A stretch of 64,000 bases of DNA from Haliotis asinina (GCF_037392515.1 NC_090291.1:29312001-29376000), one strand, 5' to 3'; positions 11,573-23,837 are shown, counted from the first letter of the stretch. Notes: generated by a model from the letters alone, not told the origin. Numbers and translations: made by a program.

Positions 11573-11644
11573 AAGCTCTCTTGACGCTAAGATAGTGTCA
11601 TACATTAACATTAAGTTACTACTATCTTAGCGATAAGAGAGCTT
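11573..11644. repeat. Fold-back (inverted repeat) element
   Basis: Two arms of about 27 bp, 'AAGCTCTCTTGACGCTAAGA' at the left and its near-perfect inverse at the right (the inverse reads AAGCTCTCTTATCGCTAAGA), enclose a loop of about 17-20 bp. The structure resembles a miniature inverted-repeat transposon; no target duplication was established. Confidence 0.7.
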
Positions 11645-11779
11645 CGAAAATCTAGTATCAGACATCCGTGTTAGAATTTTTCTTCAGGAACCCAGGCTTG
11701 GCGGAATGTCAGACACGTTGACGTGGCTGACACATACCATATTTCTCTGGTTATGTAGATCCACGCTTATGATGTTGTA

Positions 11780-11850
11780 CAGTGGATTGTCTTGTTCAAA
11801 CTCGATCATTTACAAACCGCTAGAAGCTGGAATATTGCTGGGTGCAGTCG
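11780..11850 (+). mobile_element. CTCA-tailed SINE, 3' fragment
   Basis: A decayed piece matching 'GTGGATTGTCTTGTTC', 'CTCGATCATTTACAAACCGC' and 'TGGAATATTGCTGGGTGC' of the family. Head and tail are absent. Confidence 0.6.
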
Positions 11851-12099
11851 GAAATCAAAACATGTTATGATAAAGAAATACCTGGAATAAAAATACTCCG
11901 TTTATGCGTTGTAGGTAGGCTCATATGATACACCACTAACATCATAATCTAGACCGCGCACGAGCTGCTGTAAGGAGCGTTATGTTCACGAGCAAGTCGC
12001 CTAATGAGTAGATGAGCTTGAATCAAGAACACGCCTTGGGGCCCAGATATAACGCGTGCATGGTCCCACTTGATACGGAGTTTTTGTTACCACTATTTC

Positions 12100-13335
12100 A
12101 CTCCGAGTACAACATCGTGGACACCTAAACCCCAGTACAACATTGTAGACACCTGACCCCAGTACAACGCTGTATACAACTGGCCCCCATTACAACATTC
12201 TGAACACCTAACTCCCAGGACACCATTGTAGACACGTAACCGCTGTACAACACTGTAGACAACTGACTCCCATTACAACATTGTGGACACCTGACTCGCA
12301 GTACATCACTGTAGACACCTGACTCCAAGTACATCAGTACAACACTGTAGACACCTGCCCCCCCCCCCCCTTACAACATTGTGGACACCTGACTCGCAGT
12401 ACATCATAGTAGAAACCTGACTCAAAGTACATCAGTGTAGACACCTAACCGCAGTACAACACTGTAGACAACTGACCCCCCATTTCAACATTATGAACAC
12501 CTAACTCCCAGGACATCATTGTAGACACCTGTCTCCGAGTACATCATTGTAGAAACCTGACCCCAGTACAACACTGTAGACACCTGACCCCCATTACAGC
12601 ATTCTGGACACCTGTCTCCCAACATAACATTGCAGACACCCGACCCTGAGTAAAACACTGAAGATACCTGATTCCTAGTACAATAATGTTGCCACGCGAC
12701 CCCCAGTACAACATTGTGGCCACCAGGCCCCAGTATAACATTGTATACACCTGGCCCGAGTACAACATAGTGGACACCTGACCCCAGTATACCATTGTGG
12801 ACACGTGACTCCCAGTACATCTATGTAGACACCTGACCCCAGTACAACACAGTAGACAACTGACCCCCAGTACATCATTGTGGACACCTGACTCCCAGTA
12901 CATCATTGTGGACACATAACTCCCAGTACATCATTGTATACACCTGACTCCCAGTACATCATTGTAGACACCTTTCTCCCAGTACATCATTGTGGACACC
13001 TGTCTCCCAGTACATCATTGTGGACACATAACTCCCAGTACATCATTGTATACACCTGACTCCCAGTACATCACTGTGGACACCTGTCTCCCAGTACATC
13101 ATTGTGGACACCTGTCTCCCAGTACATCATTGTAGACACCTGTCTCCCAGTACATCATTGTAGACACCTGTCTCCCAGTACATCATTGTAGACACCTGTC
13201 TCCAAGTGCAACATTGTATACACCTGACTCCCAGTACATCATTGTAGACACCTGCCTCCCGGTGCAACATTGTATACACCTGCTTCCCATTCCAACATTG
13301 TGGACACCTGATTCCCAGTACAACGCTGTAGAAGA
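12100..13335. repeat. Minisatellite, 28-bp unit
   Basis: About 40 tandem copies of a 28-bp unit around 'TCTCCCAGTACATCATTGTA' followed by GACACCTG. Copies from about 12.86 to 13.26 kb are nearly uniform; those to the left are more diverged and often read 'CCCCAGTACAACA'. The minus-strand open frames rich in VSTMMYWE across it are products of the repeat, not genes. Confidence 0.95.
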
Positions 13336-15760
13336 ATTTGCTGAAAAGCATTTGTGTCCAATGCTGTCTCTACTGCGTAATACCAACAACATGTTCACTG
13401 CTACACAGGAAGTCAATAGCGGAAGTCAACTCTTGTTAGAATCCTGGTTAAACCAAACATGGTAAATTTTTGTTCATATATTTTCAAACAAGGCAATTAT
13501 AAAACCACAAATTTGATAGTATAAGATGATTCGGCATACATTGCCCACAGCAAAGGTTAACGGCGTCGATGTAAAGAGGTGCCTAACATCACTTCATGAT
13601 CCGCATACTTCAATACTTCAAAGCAATACTTCAATGCAATACTTCAAGGCCACATCAACACCATTACCAACTGACTGTAACTTCTCCGGCGTTTAATTTA
13701 TGTTGTACATAAACTCCACATTTGAAACAAATGGCAGGTTCAAGCCTAAACTTAAAGGCCAGTAGGGTGTCGATTACATTGGTACACAAACTACACTACA
13801 ACACACCAGAGGGCCCCAAGGTCCGACATTCGAGTTGCAGCAAGACTATGACGTTTATCAAGCACTATGTTTATATAGCGTTAACACACAAACAATTGTT
13901 TAAAGTTAAATATGAGACATACTTAACGCGAGAAAAATATCTCGGTATTAAAAACTCACTTGGTCGTGACCGGCGGGCAAACACTGGCCTCGCAGAACAT
14001 CTCTTGCCTGTTGCCTCTCCTTGTGTACCCAGTCTCCTCGGAAGAGGCTGTTGACGATGTGAAATATAGGTCACATCTACGTGTGTTGACTCAAAGGGAG
14101 ACGTTTACTGGCCGCTCCCTACTGAACAATGGGGAAGGCTGGTGTTACTTGCACTGGTGTTTATAGTCACTCACACCAGAGTTTTGCTCACAGTGCATTG
14201 TTGATACTACTGTAATCCTGTAATTGTTAGCTTTTATGTACTTGTGGCACAACATACTTCCACAATACTGGGGTGAAGTGGACCATTAATATACACATCT
14301 ATATCATTATTATAAATATATCTGTATGTGTGTCTGTGTGTGTCTCTCTCTCTTTCTTTGGTAATTTCATCGGACATCGTTTTTGTCACTGATGGTTCAA
14401 ATTTGGAAGTGCTCTTCACTTGTCTTCAATAAAACCCTTTAAACACTTTAGAGTATGCTAACGCTTATTATCTAAACATACATAATTTTCATAGTAATAT
14501 AACAGTGTCAGAACTGCTCAGTTGTTCTTCTAGTTTTTACTAAAACTCGAAAATACTCTATAATGTATATAAGACTGTATTTTCACTCGGACTAACTCTA
14601 TATGCGTGCTGGCAAATAGTGCTTATGGCCTCAGGGTGGAAGCAGCCACAACTGGTCAAGCGACGCTAAATGCAATCACAACAGGTCAAGAGACACTACA
14701 TGCAATTAAATGTTAGGTCATTTTCCTAAACGAGCGTTTGTCGGATCCACTCCCAAAAGACAGACCTCCCATAAGACAGACTCAACACACTAATTAGTTG
14801 CTCCATGCTGTCCACCATTATTCAATTAATGAGCTCACCCAGAGTTACTACTGAGTATAGTAACAACAGGAATGTTGTAGGTAAGAATTTAGTACCAGTG
14901 TAAAGTTTAATAGATTTACAGATTTATAAACAAATCACTGCGACTATTCTACACCTTATTCTACAATAATATTATCACAAGACAGTTGAATCAGCATGTC
15001 ATTATTTCCAGTTGGAACTAAAATAACATGCATTCATGACTTATTATTATCTGGCGATCAAGAAGAGGCGATATAATACTATATATTAGACAACTCTGAA
15101 GATATGCCCGACGTCAATTTGGTACATAAGCATACCATTTTTTCTATGAATTTCACTACAAATTGGTTTCCTTCCCTCCTCTGCATACAATCTATAATGA
15201 AGAGTACATTTCTTTTCACGAAGCAGTTTTCTTTAAAAGATTAAATGAATGTTTTCTATTTTCACGTTTTAAAAGACGAATAATGCTAAAAGAGTCAAAG
15301 TATGGTCAGTGGTCGTATAACACTTTCTAAATATAAACCTTATGTTGTCTTTTTGATCTGGACATATACCATTACTGTCAATAGTATACCTTAATTAAGC
15401 CTTGTGCAACCTACCATAAAATGTGTTGTTTTAAGCGGTCTGTCGTTTCGGGGACCTGCCTTGTGGGAAGATACCCTTTGTCGGTGTAGGGTGGATGATA
15501 GGGTACATACAGCTGACAAAGTGAAGTATATTCTATCAAAGATATCAGCAGAATCTCAGATATTCTGACGGCATTCATAATCCTTGATCATCTAACTTTC
15601 ATAAGTTGGCCAGTCAGCGTTAGCATCTGACATCCAAAGCTTTAGTAACGTAACCAGCATGTGGTCTATTCTGATATCGAAAGTGCTAATTATACTTGCG
15701 CTTTCAAATTCCAACAGGAGGTCTCGGGTATATACGGGATGTTTGCACACTAGACTAATT
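13336..15760. other. Intergenic, one weak exon-like patch
   Basis: AT-rich sequence with no supported gene apart from a candidate exon at 13960-14047. Several short frames exist but none has recognisable content. Confidence 0.4.
13960..14047 (-). CDS. Candidate exon, function unknown
   Basis: On minus, an acceptor-like 'TCGTCAACAG' precedes 88 nt that are open as SSEETGYTRRGNRQEMF... with two cysteines, ended by a good donor (CCAA|GTGAGT). GC content is higher than in the flanks. No partner exon was found and no family was recognised, so this may be chance. Confidence 0.2.
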
Positions 15761-15762
15761 GC

Positions 15763-15789
15763 TGCTTTGCCTGAGATCCCTCTCTGTTT
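15763..15789 (+). repeat. 27-bp direct repeat, left copy
   Basis: Begins TGCTTTGCCTGAGATCCC and is identical over 27 bp to 16789-16815. The two copies bracket about 1 kb containing the 43-bp array. It is too short to show whether it marks a segmental duplication or an insertion. Confidence 0.8.
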
Positions 15790-16146
15790 GTTTTTGAACT
15801 TCAAGGTAAGCCACTTTTACTTTGAATAGCTTCGTTAGCTATTGTCATGTATATCAGTTATTGTTTACATTTAAAAACACATGACGAATGTGAAAATGTT
15901 TAAAATATAGTGTTACGTTGAAGTGTTTACATACGTGTTTTGAGATTGATCGATTACACGAATATTGCGCGATGTTAAAAATTGTAATAGTTCTCATTAT
16001 TCAAGCAAGTTATTCGAGTTACTTTTGTCATGAATATTTATGAATAAGGTGAGCTAAGAATAGTATGTCATGATATATTTGTATTATAATGTTAGGGTGA
16101 AAACTACCTACTAATCGTCAGTATGACGCACGATGTTCGTCAACAA

Positions 16147-16665
16147 ATTATAGTAAATCATTCATTGATTTTGCTTAGTAAGACCTATGTTATTACTAAA
16201 TCATTTATAGATATTGTATAATAAGACCTGTGATGTTACTAAATCATTTATAGGTATTGTATAATAAGACCTGTGATGTTACTAAATCATTTATAGATAT
16301 TGTATAATAAGACCTATGTTATTACTAAATCATTTATAGATATTGTATAATAAGACCTGTGATGTTACTAAATCATTTATAGATATTGTATAATAAGACC
16401 TGTGATGTTACTAAATCATTTATAGATATTGTATAATAAGACCTAAGATGTTACTAAATCATTTATAGATATTGTATAATAAGACCTGTGATGTTACTAA
16501 ATCATTTATAGATATTGTTTCGTAAGACCTATGGTGTTACTAAATCATTTATAGATATTGTTTCGTAAGACCTATGGTGTTACTAAATCATGTATAGATA
16601 TTGTTTCGTAAGACCTATGGTGTTACTAAATCATGTATAGATATTGTACAATAAGACTTATGGTG
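16147..16665. repeat. Tandem repeat, 43-bp unit
   Basis: About 12 copies of a unit containing 'ACTAAATCATTTATAGATAT', 'TGTATAATAAGACC' and 'TGTGATGTT'. Inner copies are almost identical; the right-hand copies share the variants TTTCGTAAG and ATGGTGTT. Confidence 0.93.
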
Positions 16666-16788
16666 TTACGTCATCAGTTATCATGTCGTACTGATCAATT
16701 GTCCTACTAAATACATTACTTGAATGTTCCGTGTCTGCAACTGAGTGACTTCATTTATTGATTGATCGCCTAAAGAATGAAGGATTCA

Positions 16789-16815
16789 TGCTTTGCCTGA
16801 GATCCCTCTCTGTTT
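16789..16815 (+). repeat. 27-bp direct repeat, right copy
   Basis: Identical to 15763-15789; it lies to the right of the 43-bp array. Confidence 0.8.
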
Positions 16816-16819
16816 TGAA

Positions 16820-18300
16820 GGCTTGGATATCCCGGAGCTAACTCCCCGATATCATTCTGGGTGTAAACGGTCACAAGAAGACTGTTTCAGTAACAGCAAA
16901 TAAACCCATTTAAATTGAAAAGGCGCCCCAATGAGATGGAAAAACCAGAACCTGAGCAATTCTAGGCTTGCTTCTTTTACGGGTAGAACTTTGAGCATTG
17001 TATGGAAGGTAAGGCAGGAGGGAAAATAATATATATATGGTTCAAGGACTGTGAGACAGACTAGTTTTTACTGAAGCCTTGAGTGATGTAACCTTGATCG
17101 AACAGTTCTGAGCAAGAGAGGATGCTCTTTGAATCTTGATAAAAAGGGCATGTTCGATTGCATCACATAAGTAAACACAGAAAGCCTCGATCTGGGACAT
17201 TGTTTGACACAAAGTGAACCTTGACTACTGGACAGTTGAAGGCATTCTACTTGTCAGCTGTGAAGGTGTTTTTTGTTTGTTTGTTGTTTGTTGATTTTTG
17301 TTTGTTTGTTTTTGTTTTGTTTTTGAGTTTTTTTGTTTGTTTTTGTCTTTTTGTTGTTGTTGTTTTGTCTCTTTTCTGTAATTTTGGGTCCCCCTCCACG
17401 AAACGTACGTACAACTGCGGCATTCTGAAGCCTATGATAAACTAAAGAGTTGTGACAGTTCATAACGTTACGGATGGGGTCCCTGAATCTGTGTGGGTGG
17501 ACCTAAATTTTAATATGAAATCATATCCTGGCCCAGAGAGGATGGGGGTAGAAGGTGCGGTATATGCGTGCAATGGTGCTCAATATAGACTTGCTTCAGG
17601 CCGTAAACATTGGAGAGAAGGCTAACAGGAGGGGAAATAATGAGGTTCGGAGACTGTGAGACTAGTCGTGATGGACATTGGGATTAATCTGTGTTAGTGT
17701 GACTAACAAGATGTTCACAAAGGCTACACCCAGAAGACGATGTGAGTTCAGCAGCCACGCCATATCAGAAACTGCTTCCTAAGTAGACACATCATGTTTC
17801 CCATAGACGTGCACTTCCGATCTGATTCACTAATGCATCAGTTTGTATCCTGTGCGCTTTCAATATGAATTGCCACAATGACAAACGTTCCAACTTTAAT
17901 GAATCGTGTCATGGGGACACCATGTCCGTGCTTGATCAATGACTTTATATTGAACAACCGTGTTCAGCGTGTGCCCAGACGCGTAGGTGGTACTTAAAGT
18001 TGGGGAGAAGGATAAAATGTTATACCCTTTTCCATACCAGCCTCCTCACGTTTGGAGAAAAAAGTGCCCGAGACACATATTTATTGCTGAAGAAGAACTG
18101 TAGATTTTTATGAGCCTCTTTGCCCTCCAGTTATCTGACCCACGCCCTATAGCAGGAATATTCCTGAGCGTAAAACAAAACTCACTCACTGAAGTTATCT
18201 ACCTCAATGGCCAGTTACCATTTCTCATAATTGAACCAGAACAACTAGCCCGACCTAGTTCCTCTGTTCACGAGTTAGTGAGTTAGGATAAACACTAATT
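16820..18300. other. Intergenic with T/G-rich patch
   Basis: No gene recognised. A T-rich low-complexity patch (TTTG and TTTTTG runs) occupies about 17262-17375, and a decayed SINE tail (AGGAATATTCCTGAGCG) ends in CTCACTCACT near 18.19 kb. Confidence 0.45.
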
Positions 18301-18309
18301 TGATAAGTA

Positions 18310-18400
18310 GCCTAGCGGATACATCACCCTGAAGATTTGGGTTAGATTCCCTACATGTGTGCAATGCGTGAAGTCCATTCCTGGTGTTCCCACCGTACCA
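18310..18400 (+). mobile_element. tRNA-derived SINE, decayed fragment
   Basis: Resembles the family in 'GCCTAGCGGATACATCACC', the B-box-like 'GGGTTAGATTCC' and 'GTGAAGTCCATTCCTGGTG'. It runs directly into a CA/CACG microsatellite. Confidence 0.5.
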
Positions 18401-18401
18401 C

Positions 18402-18412
18402 ACACACACACA

Positions 18413-18447
<35 letters not shown>

Positions 18448-18472
18448 TCACACATGCACATGCACGCGCGCA
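18402..18472. repeat. (CA)n/(CACG)n microsatellite
   Basis: ACAC followed by repeated ACGC units and a variant CACATGCA end; adjacent to the tail of a SINE fragment, a common birthplace of microsatellites. Confidence 0.9.
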
Positions 18473-19537
18473 CTATGCGTTTTAAAGAGTGAACACAAAT
18501 AAATGTAATTCATCTACCACGGATAAAGTCAAGTCGAAATGTGAACACATGTTCAAGCCTTCATAAAAGTGATTTTCATGCATCAAATAACAAATTCTGG
18601 CAGGTTCTGAAACAATTTCCAAAATATGTCATACTTACAATTTTAAATGAATTCTGTGTATTTCCATACTCTCCTCACATTGTCTCCATGCGATAAACTA
18701 CGCGTGTTTTATATGTGAAATGCATGTGTGTATTTCTCAGTATCTACAATATGTTTAGGTTATCGAATATTGCCACTGTTCTTTCATGGAACGCTATGCA
18801 ACAAATATCTTATCTTATCTTATAAGTTATTCTAAGGATTGCTGAACTATTTACACTTCTTATTTCATATGACTGGAAATCATCATTTAACAAGTATGTC
18901 AAAGAAATGTACGATTCGCAAAATGAAAAAGGAATATATAAATAAAGGAATGAGAGAATTTGGAGTAAAGCCAGAAATCACAAAAGTTTAACCCATTAAT
19001 GAGCCAAACAAAATCACGGTAAGGTGCTGGGAAACGTGAAAATCAAGCCGGGGCAAAGGATATCCGAAAATGAGCCCAAGTGTTTTTGTAATGACTGCAT
19101 TTTGAACTGTGTTATGATGATAGATAACTTCCTCGACGAAGTGTTTCACACGATCAGGTTACAATGGTTTCTAAAGAACAGGCCGAACAATGCAATATTT
19201 CGACTCCACCCCGATTGTGATTGGTCGAAATCATTCAATTAAACTTTCTTCCTTGTAAAGGTCAATTTCACATCTTTTGCTTTTCCCTGCTCAATGCCTG
19301 CCTCCATGTGACACATAAACTTTTGTCGATTCCCTTGGCAACGGCCGAACACACGGTTCTGTGTCAAGTCTTCTTTATCCATATTATGTATTCTTTAGAT
19401 GTGAATTGTAGGTTATGGAAACGCATATGTACAGCACATATTCGTATAAACGTACTGTGTGAATTCACATACATACACATGTGCCATTAAACATGAAACA
19501 CATGCACGTGTGTCTAGTCACACATCCTCCTGAGGGC

Positions 19538-19690
19538 TGAGGGGTTGCCTTGTGGTTAAGATGTTCCCCCGTAGCGCAGAAGAGCCGGGTTCGATTCCCC
19601 ACATGGGTGTAATATGTGAAGTTCATTTCTGGTGTCCCCCGCTGGTAAAAGCGGTGTAAAACAACACTCACTCACTCACTCACTCACAGT
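19538..19690 (+). mobile_element. tRNA-derived SINE
   Basis: Clear A-box-like head 'GGGGTTGCCTTGTGGTTAAG', B-box 'GGGTTCGATTCC', body with 'GTGAAGTTCATTTCTGGTGT' and tail GGTGTAAAACAACACTCACTCACTC. It is one of the best-preserved copies of this family in the window. Confidence 0.85.
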
Positions 19691-19894
19691 TTCTGAGAAT
19701 GCCCACACTATGTTCCCTCTGCCCAGACCTTTCTGCAATGCTAAATCCGTTGATGAAGTAAGTCCAGAGTATAAATAATCACAAAGAACATGATTGTTTG
19801 TTTCATTTTTGCCAACACCAAGCATAAAGTAGTATAATTTCCTTTGACCGGACGTTCGATTTGCAGGTAGTCAACAATGACATTTGTTTGTTTG

Positions 19895-20035
19895 TTTGTT
19901 GTTTAACGCCACTCTCAACAATATTTCAGTTATATGACTGTGGTCGGTAAACAGTCGATGCTAGGGATCAACAGCATGAAGATTTGTCAACCAAGTCAGA
20001 GAGCCTGACCACCCGATATGCAATGAGAAGTACAG
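19895..20035 (-). mobile_element. CTCA-tailed SINE, partial
   Basis: Matches the reverse complement of the family from 'TTTAACGCCACTCTCAACA' through 'GATCAACAGCATGAAGAT' to 'AAGTCAGAGAGCCTGACC'. The distal part is missing; a TTTG run adjoins. Confidence 0.75.
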
Positions 20036-20047
20036 TTACATTTGATA

Positions 20048-20507
20048 TATGATATAGGATAATTATATAGCGATATAGGATATTTATGTAGCGATATAGG
20101 ATATTTATGTAGCGATATAGGATGTTTATGTAGCGATATAGGATATTTATGTAGCGATATAGGATATTTATGTAGCGATATAGTATATTTATGTAGCGAT
20201 ATAGGATGTTTATGTAGCGATATAGGATGTTTATGTAGCGATATAGGATATTTATGTAGCGATATAGTATATTTATGTAGCGATATAGTATATTTATGTA
20301 GCGATATAGGATATTTATGTAGCGATATAGGATATTTATGTAGCGATATTGTAGCGATATAGTATATTTATGTAGCGATATAGGATATTTATGTAGCGAT
20401 ATAGTATATTTATGTAGCGATATAGGATATTTATGTAGCGATATAGGATATTTATATAGCGATATAGGATATTTATATAGCGATATAGGATATTTATGTA
20501 GCGCACA
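20048..20507. repeat. Tandem repeat, 21-bp unit
   Basis: About 21 copies of 'GATATAGGATATTTATGTAG' plus C, with GATATAGTA and GGATGTT variants and one shortened unit near 20347. Confidence 0.95.
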
Positions 20508-20594
20508 TATCCACGCACTAGTGCATGCTCAAGGCGCTTGTATTTTCTCCCTCGATCACTGGATGGCAATCTCAACAGCACATCGTATTTCAAT

Positions 20595-20985
20595 CTCAAC
20601 TCCCTGGGGAGTATACAACTCTTGCTGCCACTTGGCGCACCGAGTTTATTGAGGCTCTCTCATCCTAACGAGGTACCCATTCACAGCTGGGTGGACTGGG
20701 ACACATAGTCACAGTACTTTGTCCAAGTTTACTGCACGTTGCTGTACCCGTAACTAGGTGTTTGTACGTATTCGTGTGGCCACCATCTGGTCATCTACCA
20801 ACGGATTTGTGGGTTCTTTTAAGTGCACAGGGTTGTGTACTGTACACTAGGGATTTGTGACAACACTGAAATAGTCTGCACACAAAGTTGACTCCACGGT
20901 TTTTACACCCGGTCACAGGTGGGCTCGATCCCGACGCCTCAACCTCGCTGGATCACTAGCCTGGCGCATTAGCCCACCATGACAT
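20595..20985 (-). mobile_element. Long tRNA-derived SINE (second family)
   Basis: On minus the head reads 'ATGGTGGGCTAATGCGCCAG', with B-box-like 'GGGATCGAGCCCACC', then a body of about 300 bp. The same head and body occur on plus at 58.5-58.9 kb. It differs from the short tRNA SINE and lacks the CTCA tail. Confidence 0.75.
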
Positions 20986-21074
20986 TTGCAGCTGAACTAA
21001 TCTAGGCAGCTTATCTTACCCATACAGCATGATTCTTCGGAATGTAGGGATACTGGTATTTTTATGGCTGATAT

Positions 21075-21076
<2 letters not shown>

Positions 21077-21106
<30 letters not shown>

Positions 21107-21269
21107 TGTATGTATGTATGTATGTATGTATGTATGTATGTATGTATGTATGTATGTATGTATGTATGTATGTATGTATGTATGTATGTATGTATGTATG
21201 TATGTATGTATGTATGTATGTATGTATGTATGTATGTATGTATGTATGTATGTATGTATGTATGTATGT
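21077..21269. repeat. (ATGT)n microsatellite
   Basis: An uninterrupted tetranucleotide run of about 190 bp (roughly 48 units). The CMYV and IHTY open frames through it are artefacts. Such length suggests high polymorphism. Confidence 0.98.
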
Positions 21270-21299
21270 GTTTGTAGTAAAGCAACTGCACAGTTTATG

Positions 21300-23035
21300 T
21301 ATATGTCACGTAACAAGTGAGTCATGTTAGCTTGTCATTCTCGGCCACAATGTCTGAAGGTCGGTTGAAAATCGAAATACTCTTAATGCGTTGCTTTTCC
21401 TGTAATATTGCAAGTCATGAACATAATAACGTCACGACACATTCCAACTGGCGTAGCCGGATATATCCCGCAGGTGTTAAGCCAAGCGACAACTTGATAC
21501 ATACATTACCTATACGGATTTCCTTCTCGTATCTCCTCATCCGAACAATTTGACCCCGTTTGCATTACCAAAATCCTGTCGTTGCTTTAAATTATACATT
21601 TCGACATAAACAATATTTCATTGCAGTCACGTGTATTTTATATGAAGAAATAGTAAGTAATTTCAACATCAAACTTCACTCTGTCACGAAATAGAAGTTA
21701 TCGCCAAAATGAAAGTGATTGTTAAAAGGTAAAAAAAAGAGCATGTACATAACTTTAAGGGTAATTTCGTGTGATAAAACTTGTAGGCTCAGACTAAAGA
21801 CATCTTTATCGACATTCTAAAATTTGGTGAGGCAAAACAAAAATAAAGAATATGACGTTATGGATAAAAACTTGTCTATGTTTACGGTACGGAACGGCGT
21901 TTAGGTGTAAATTCTTACCTTTTAGCTTGAGAAACGTGTCAGAATCTGCACCGAGACGTCGCTTCATCTTCCACCAGACCAATCCTGCTACTAACAGTCG
22001 TAAAAGCATCAAAACTTCTCCAAGATGAAAGATTTTGTTCAAATCTGATTTAGACGACGGGGTGACCTAACGGGTAAAACGTCCGCTCGTCACGCTGAAG
22101 ATCCTGGTTCAGTTCGCCATGTGAGTCAAATGAACACATTCCTGTGATAATGCTAAATGCTGTTCTTGGTTAAAAGCTGAATTATATATCAGATAATACC
22201 ACATATAAGGCCAGTATGTTAATAGAGGAGCAAAAATGTCAAAAATAGGACTCCACTGCACAACTTTCTCCCGGTTTGTACAACTGTGAACATTGTACGA
22301 ATAGATCCCAGAAAACCATCGATGACACCGGGTGTTCGCGAAAAAGGTAAACATGTCCTGCCCTAACTGTAGTACCTGTTATTCACAAATTGTGTCTAAA
22401 AATGGAAGCATGACTGATCAGTACAATAAACAGTTCCTTTGGCTCCAAAGCTTGAAGACACGTCCTTTTCTTCGATTTCCCTTGGTGCCAGATTCCACAG
22501 ATACACATATAAATCTATTCAAAGAGATACATATTGCCAGGTCAAGCAATCGCACCAATAAATGCATATACCGACGTTCAGTGAAATGTGTTAGTCTGCA
22601 TAAAAAGTAAATGTTTCTCGGGCACATTTTTTTCAAAAGTAACAAGGGCAGTAGGACTTTTGTTTTTACATTTTGATAGAAATAAAAGTGATGAGGGAGG
22701 AACTCCTCTTTTTTTCTCTCCCAGAAATACAGCATGGAAAGTTTAGCACGTGTTAAAGCGTTGTAGATTCAGTCACACTCGTTCTTACAGACACCCATTC
22801 TTATAGTAGACTAGTGGATGATCGAAACGCGGCAAAGTCAAAATTATTTTTGTTAAATGGTAATAAAAAGATGTTACGCGCACAAACAAATGTGACGCGC
22901 CGATACCCGATAAACATTTTATTTTTTATAATTTAGCCTTTTCAAAATGGATTCTGCATACTTGAAGGATTTGCAGGAGGTTTCGCAATTTCAAAAAATA
23001 ATTTATGCAGTTTATACAGGACAATGACACATTAT
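21300..23035. other. Intergenic, one SINE fragment
   Basis: No gene recognised. A tRNA-like SINE head sits at about 22.05-22.16 kb; the rest is AT-rich. Confidence 0.45.
22050..22160 (+). mobile_element. tRNA-derived SINE, partial
   Basis: 'GGGGTGACCTAACGGGTAAA' and a B-box-like 'TGGTTCAGTTCGCCATGTGA' match the head of the short tRNA SINE; the 3' part is lost. Confidence 0.55.
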
Positions 23036-23039
23036 GAGT

Positions 23040-23284
23040 GAGTGAGTCAGCAATATTCCAGCTATATGGCGCGGTCATTAAAAATCGAGTCTTGACCAGA
23101 CAGTCCAGTGATCAACAACATGAGCATCGATCTGCGCAATTGGGAACCGATAACATGTGTCAACCAAGTCAGCGAGCCTGACCACCCGATCCCATTAGTC
23201 GCCTCTTACGACAAGCGTAATCGCCTTTTACGGCAAGCATGGAGGCAAGCTGAAGGCCTATTCTGCCCTGTGATCTTCACGGGT
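23040..23284 (-). mobile_element. CTCA-tailed SINE, near full length
   Basis: Reverse-complement copy running from GAGTGAGTCAGCAATATTCC to CTTCACGGGTCAC. It includes the middle segment 'CAACCAAGTCAGCGAGCCTG' that the 3.5-kb copy lacks. Confidence 0.88.
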
Positions 23285-23665
23285 CACATTGGCTAGTAAA
23301 GACATCGTTGTAAAATTCTAAAATGTCTGTAGGGTCACTCGAAATGACATTTCAAAGTGCTTGAATACAGAACAGAGAGTCTATTAAAAATTAAGTGTTT
23401 GGAATGGTTTCGCTGTTTCACATATCCCAAAGCAGTGTTGACGAGAACGGGCTGTATATTTTAAGTATTCCTGGATCTTGCATTCGGAAGTTGTGATATG
23501 TGATATCAAAGGTTGGAACTGCTAGAACATTGCTCAACAACAAACAAAACATGACTGTTGAAAATGTAAATCCCCTCTTGTCATGTAGTCTAGTTTTTAA
23601 GATGTCGCTTATCACGTTATTCCTTTTCTAAATTTAACTAAACAGGAACACACTAGGTAACTGAG

Positions 23666-23671
23666 TTTATT
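23666..23671 (-). terminator. Poly(A) signal AATAAA, PAN-like gene
   Basis: AATAAA on minus, about 167 nt beyond the stop of the PAN-like gene. Confidence 0.5.
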
Positions 23672-23837
23672 GGTCAAGGTAAAGCAAGCACATGTGATTC
23701 TTATGTAGGAACCAAAATGTCATAAAGTCCATCAAGTTTCAGAAACGTGTTTGTTTATGAAGAAAAGACGTAGTAATATTAACTCTCATTACAAAGTATA
23801 AGTACACTCACATGGCAGTCATGTGAACCGGTGTAAA

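Larger units (their letters stand above)
10592..12095. other. Intergenic upstream of receptor copy 2
   Basis: No gene recognised. It contains a fold-back element near 11.6 kb and a decayed CTCA-tailed SINE 3' part near 11.8 kb ('AGCTGGAATATTGCTGGGTGC'). The promoter of receptor copy 2 presumably lies at its left end. Confidence 0.45.

Noticed and set aside
12125-13416. Several minus-strand open frames rich in VSTMMYWESGV
   Set aside because: They are translations of the 28-bp minisatellite; different frames give the same pattern.
15592-15804. 70-residue minus frame as a gene
   Set aside because: No domain, no splice or start context, and its start falls in the 27-bp repeated segment.
16147-20507. 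Regularly repeated units considered as a CRISPR-like array
   Set aside because: The units are contiguous without unique spacers, and the genome is eukaryotic.
21016-21330. Open frames of CMYV and IHTY repeats
   Set aside because: Pure product of the ATGT microsatellite on both strands.
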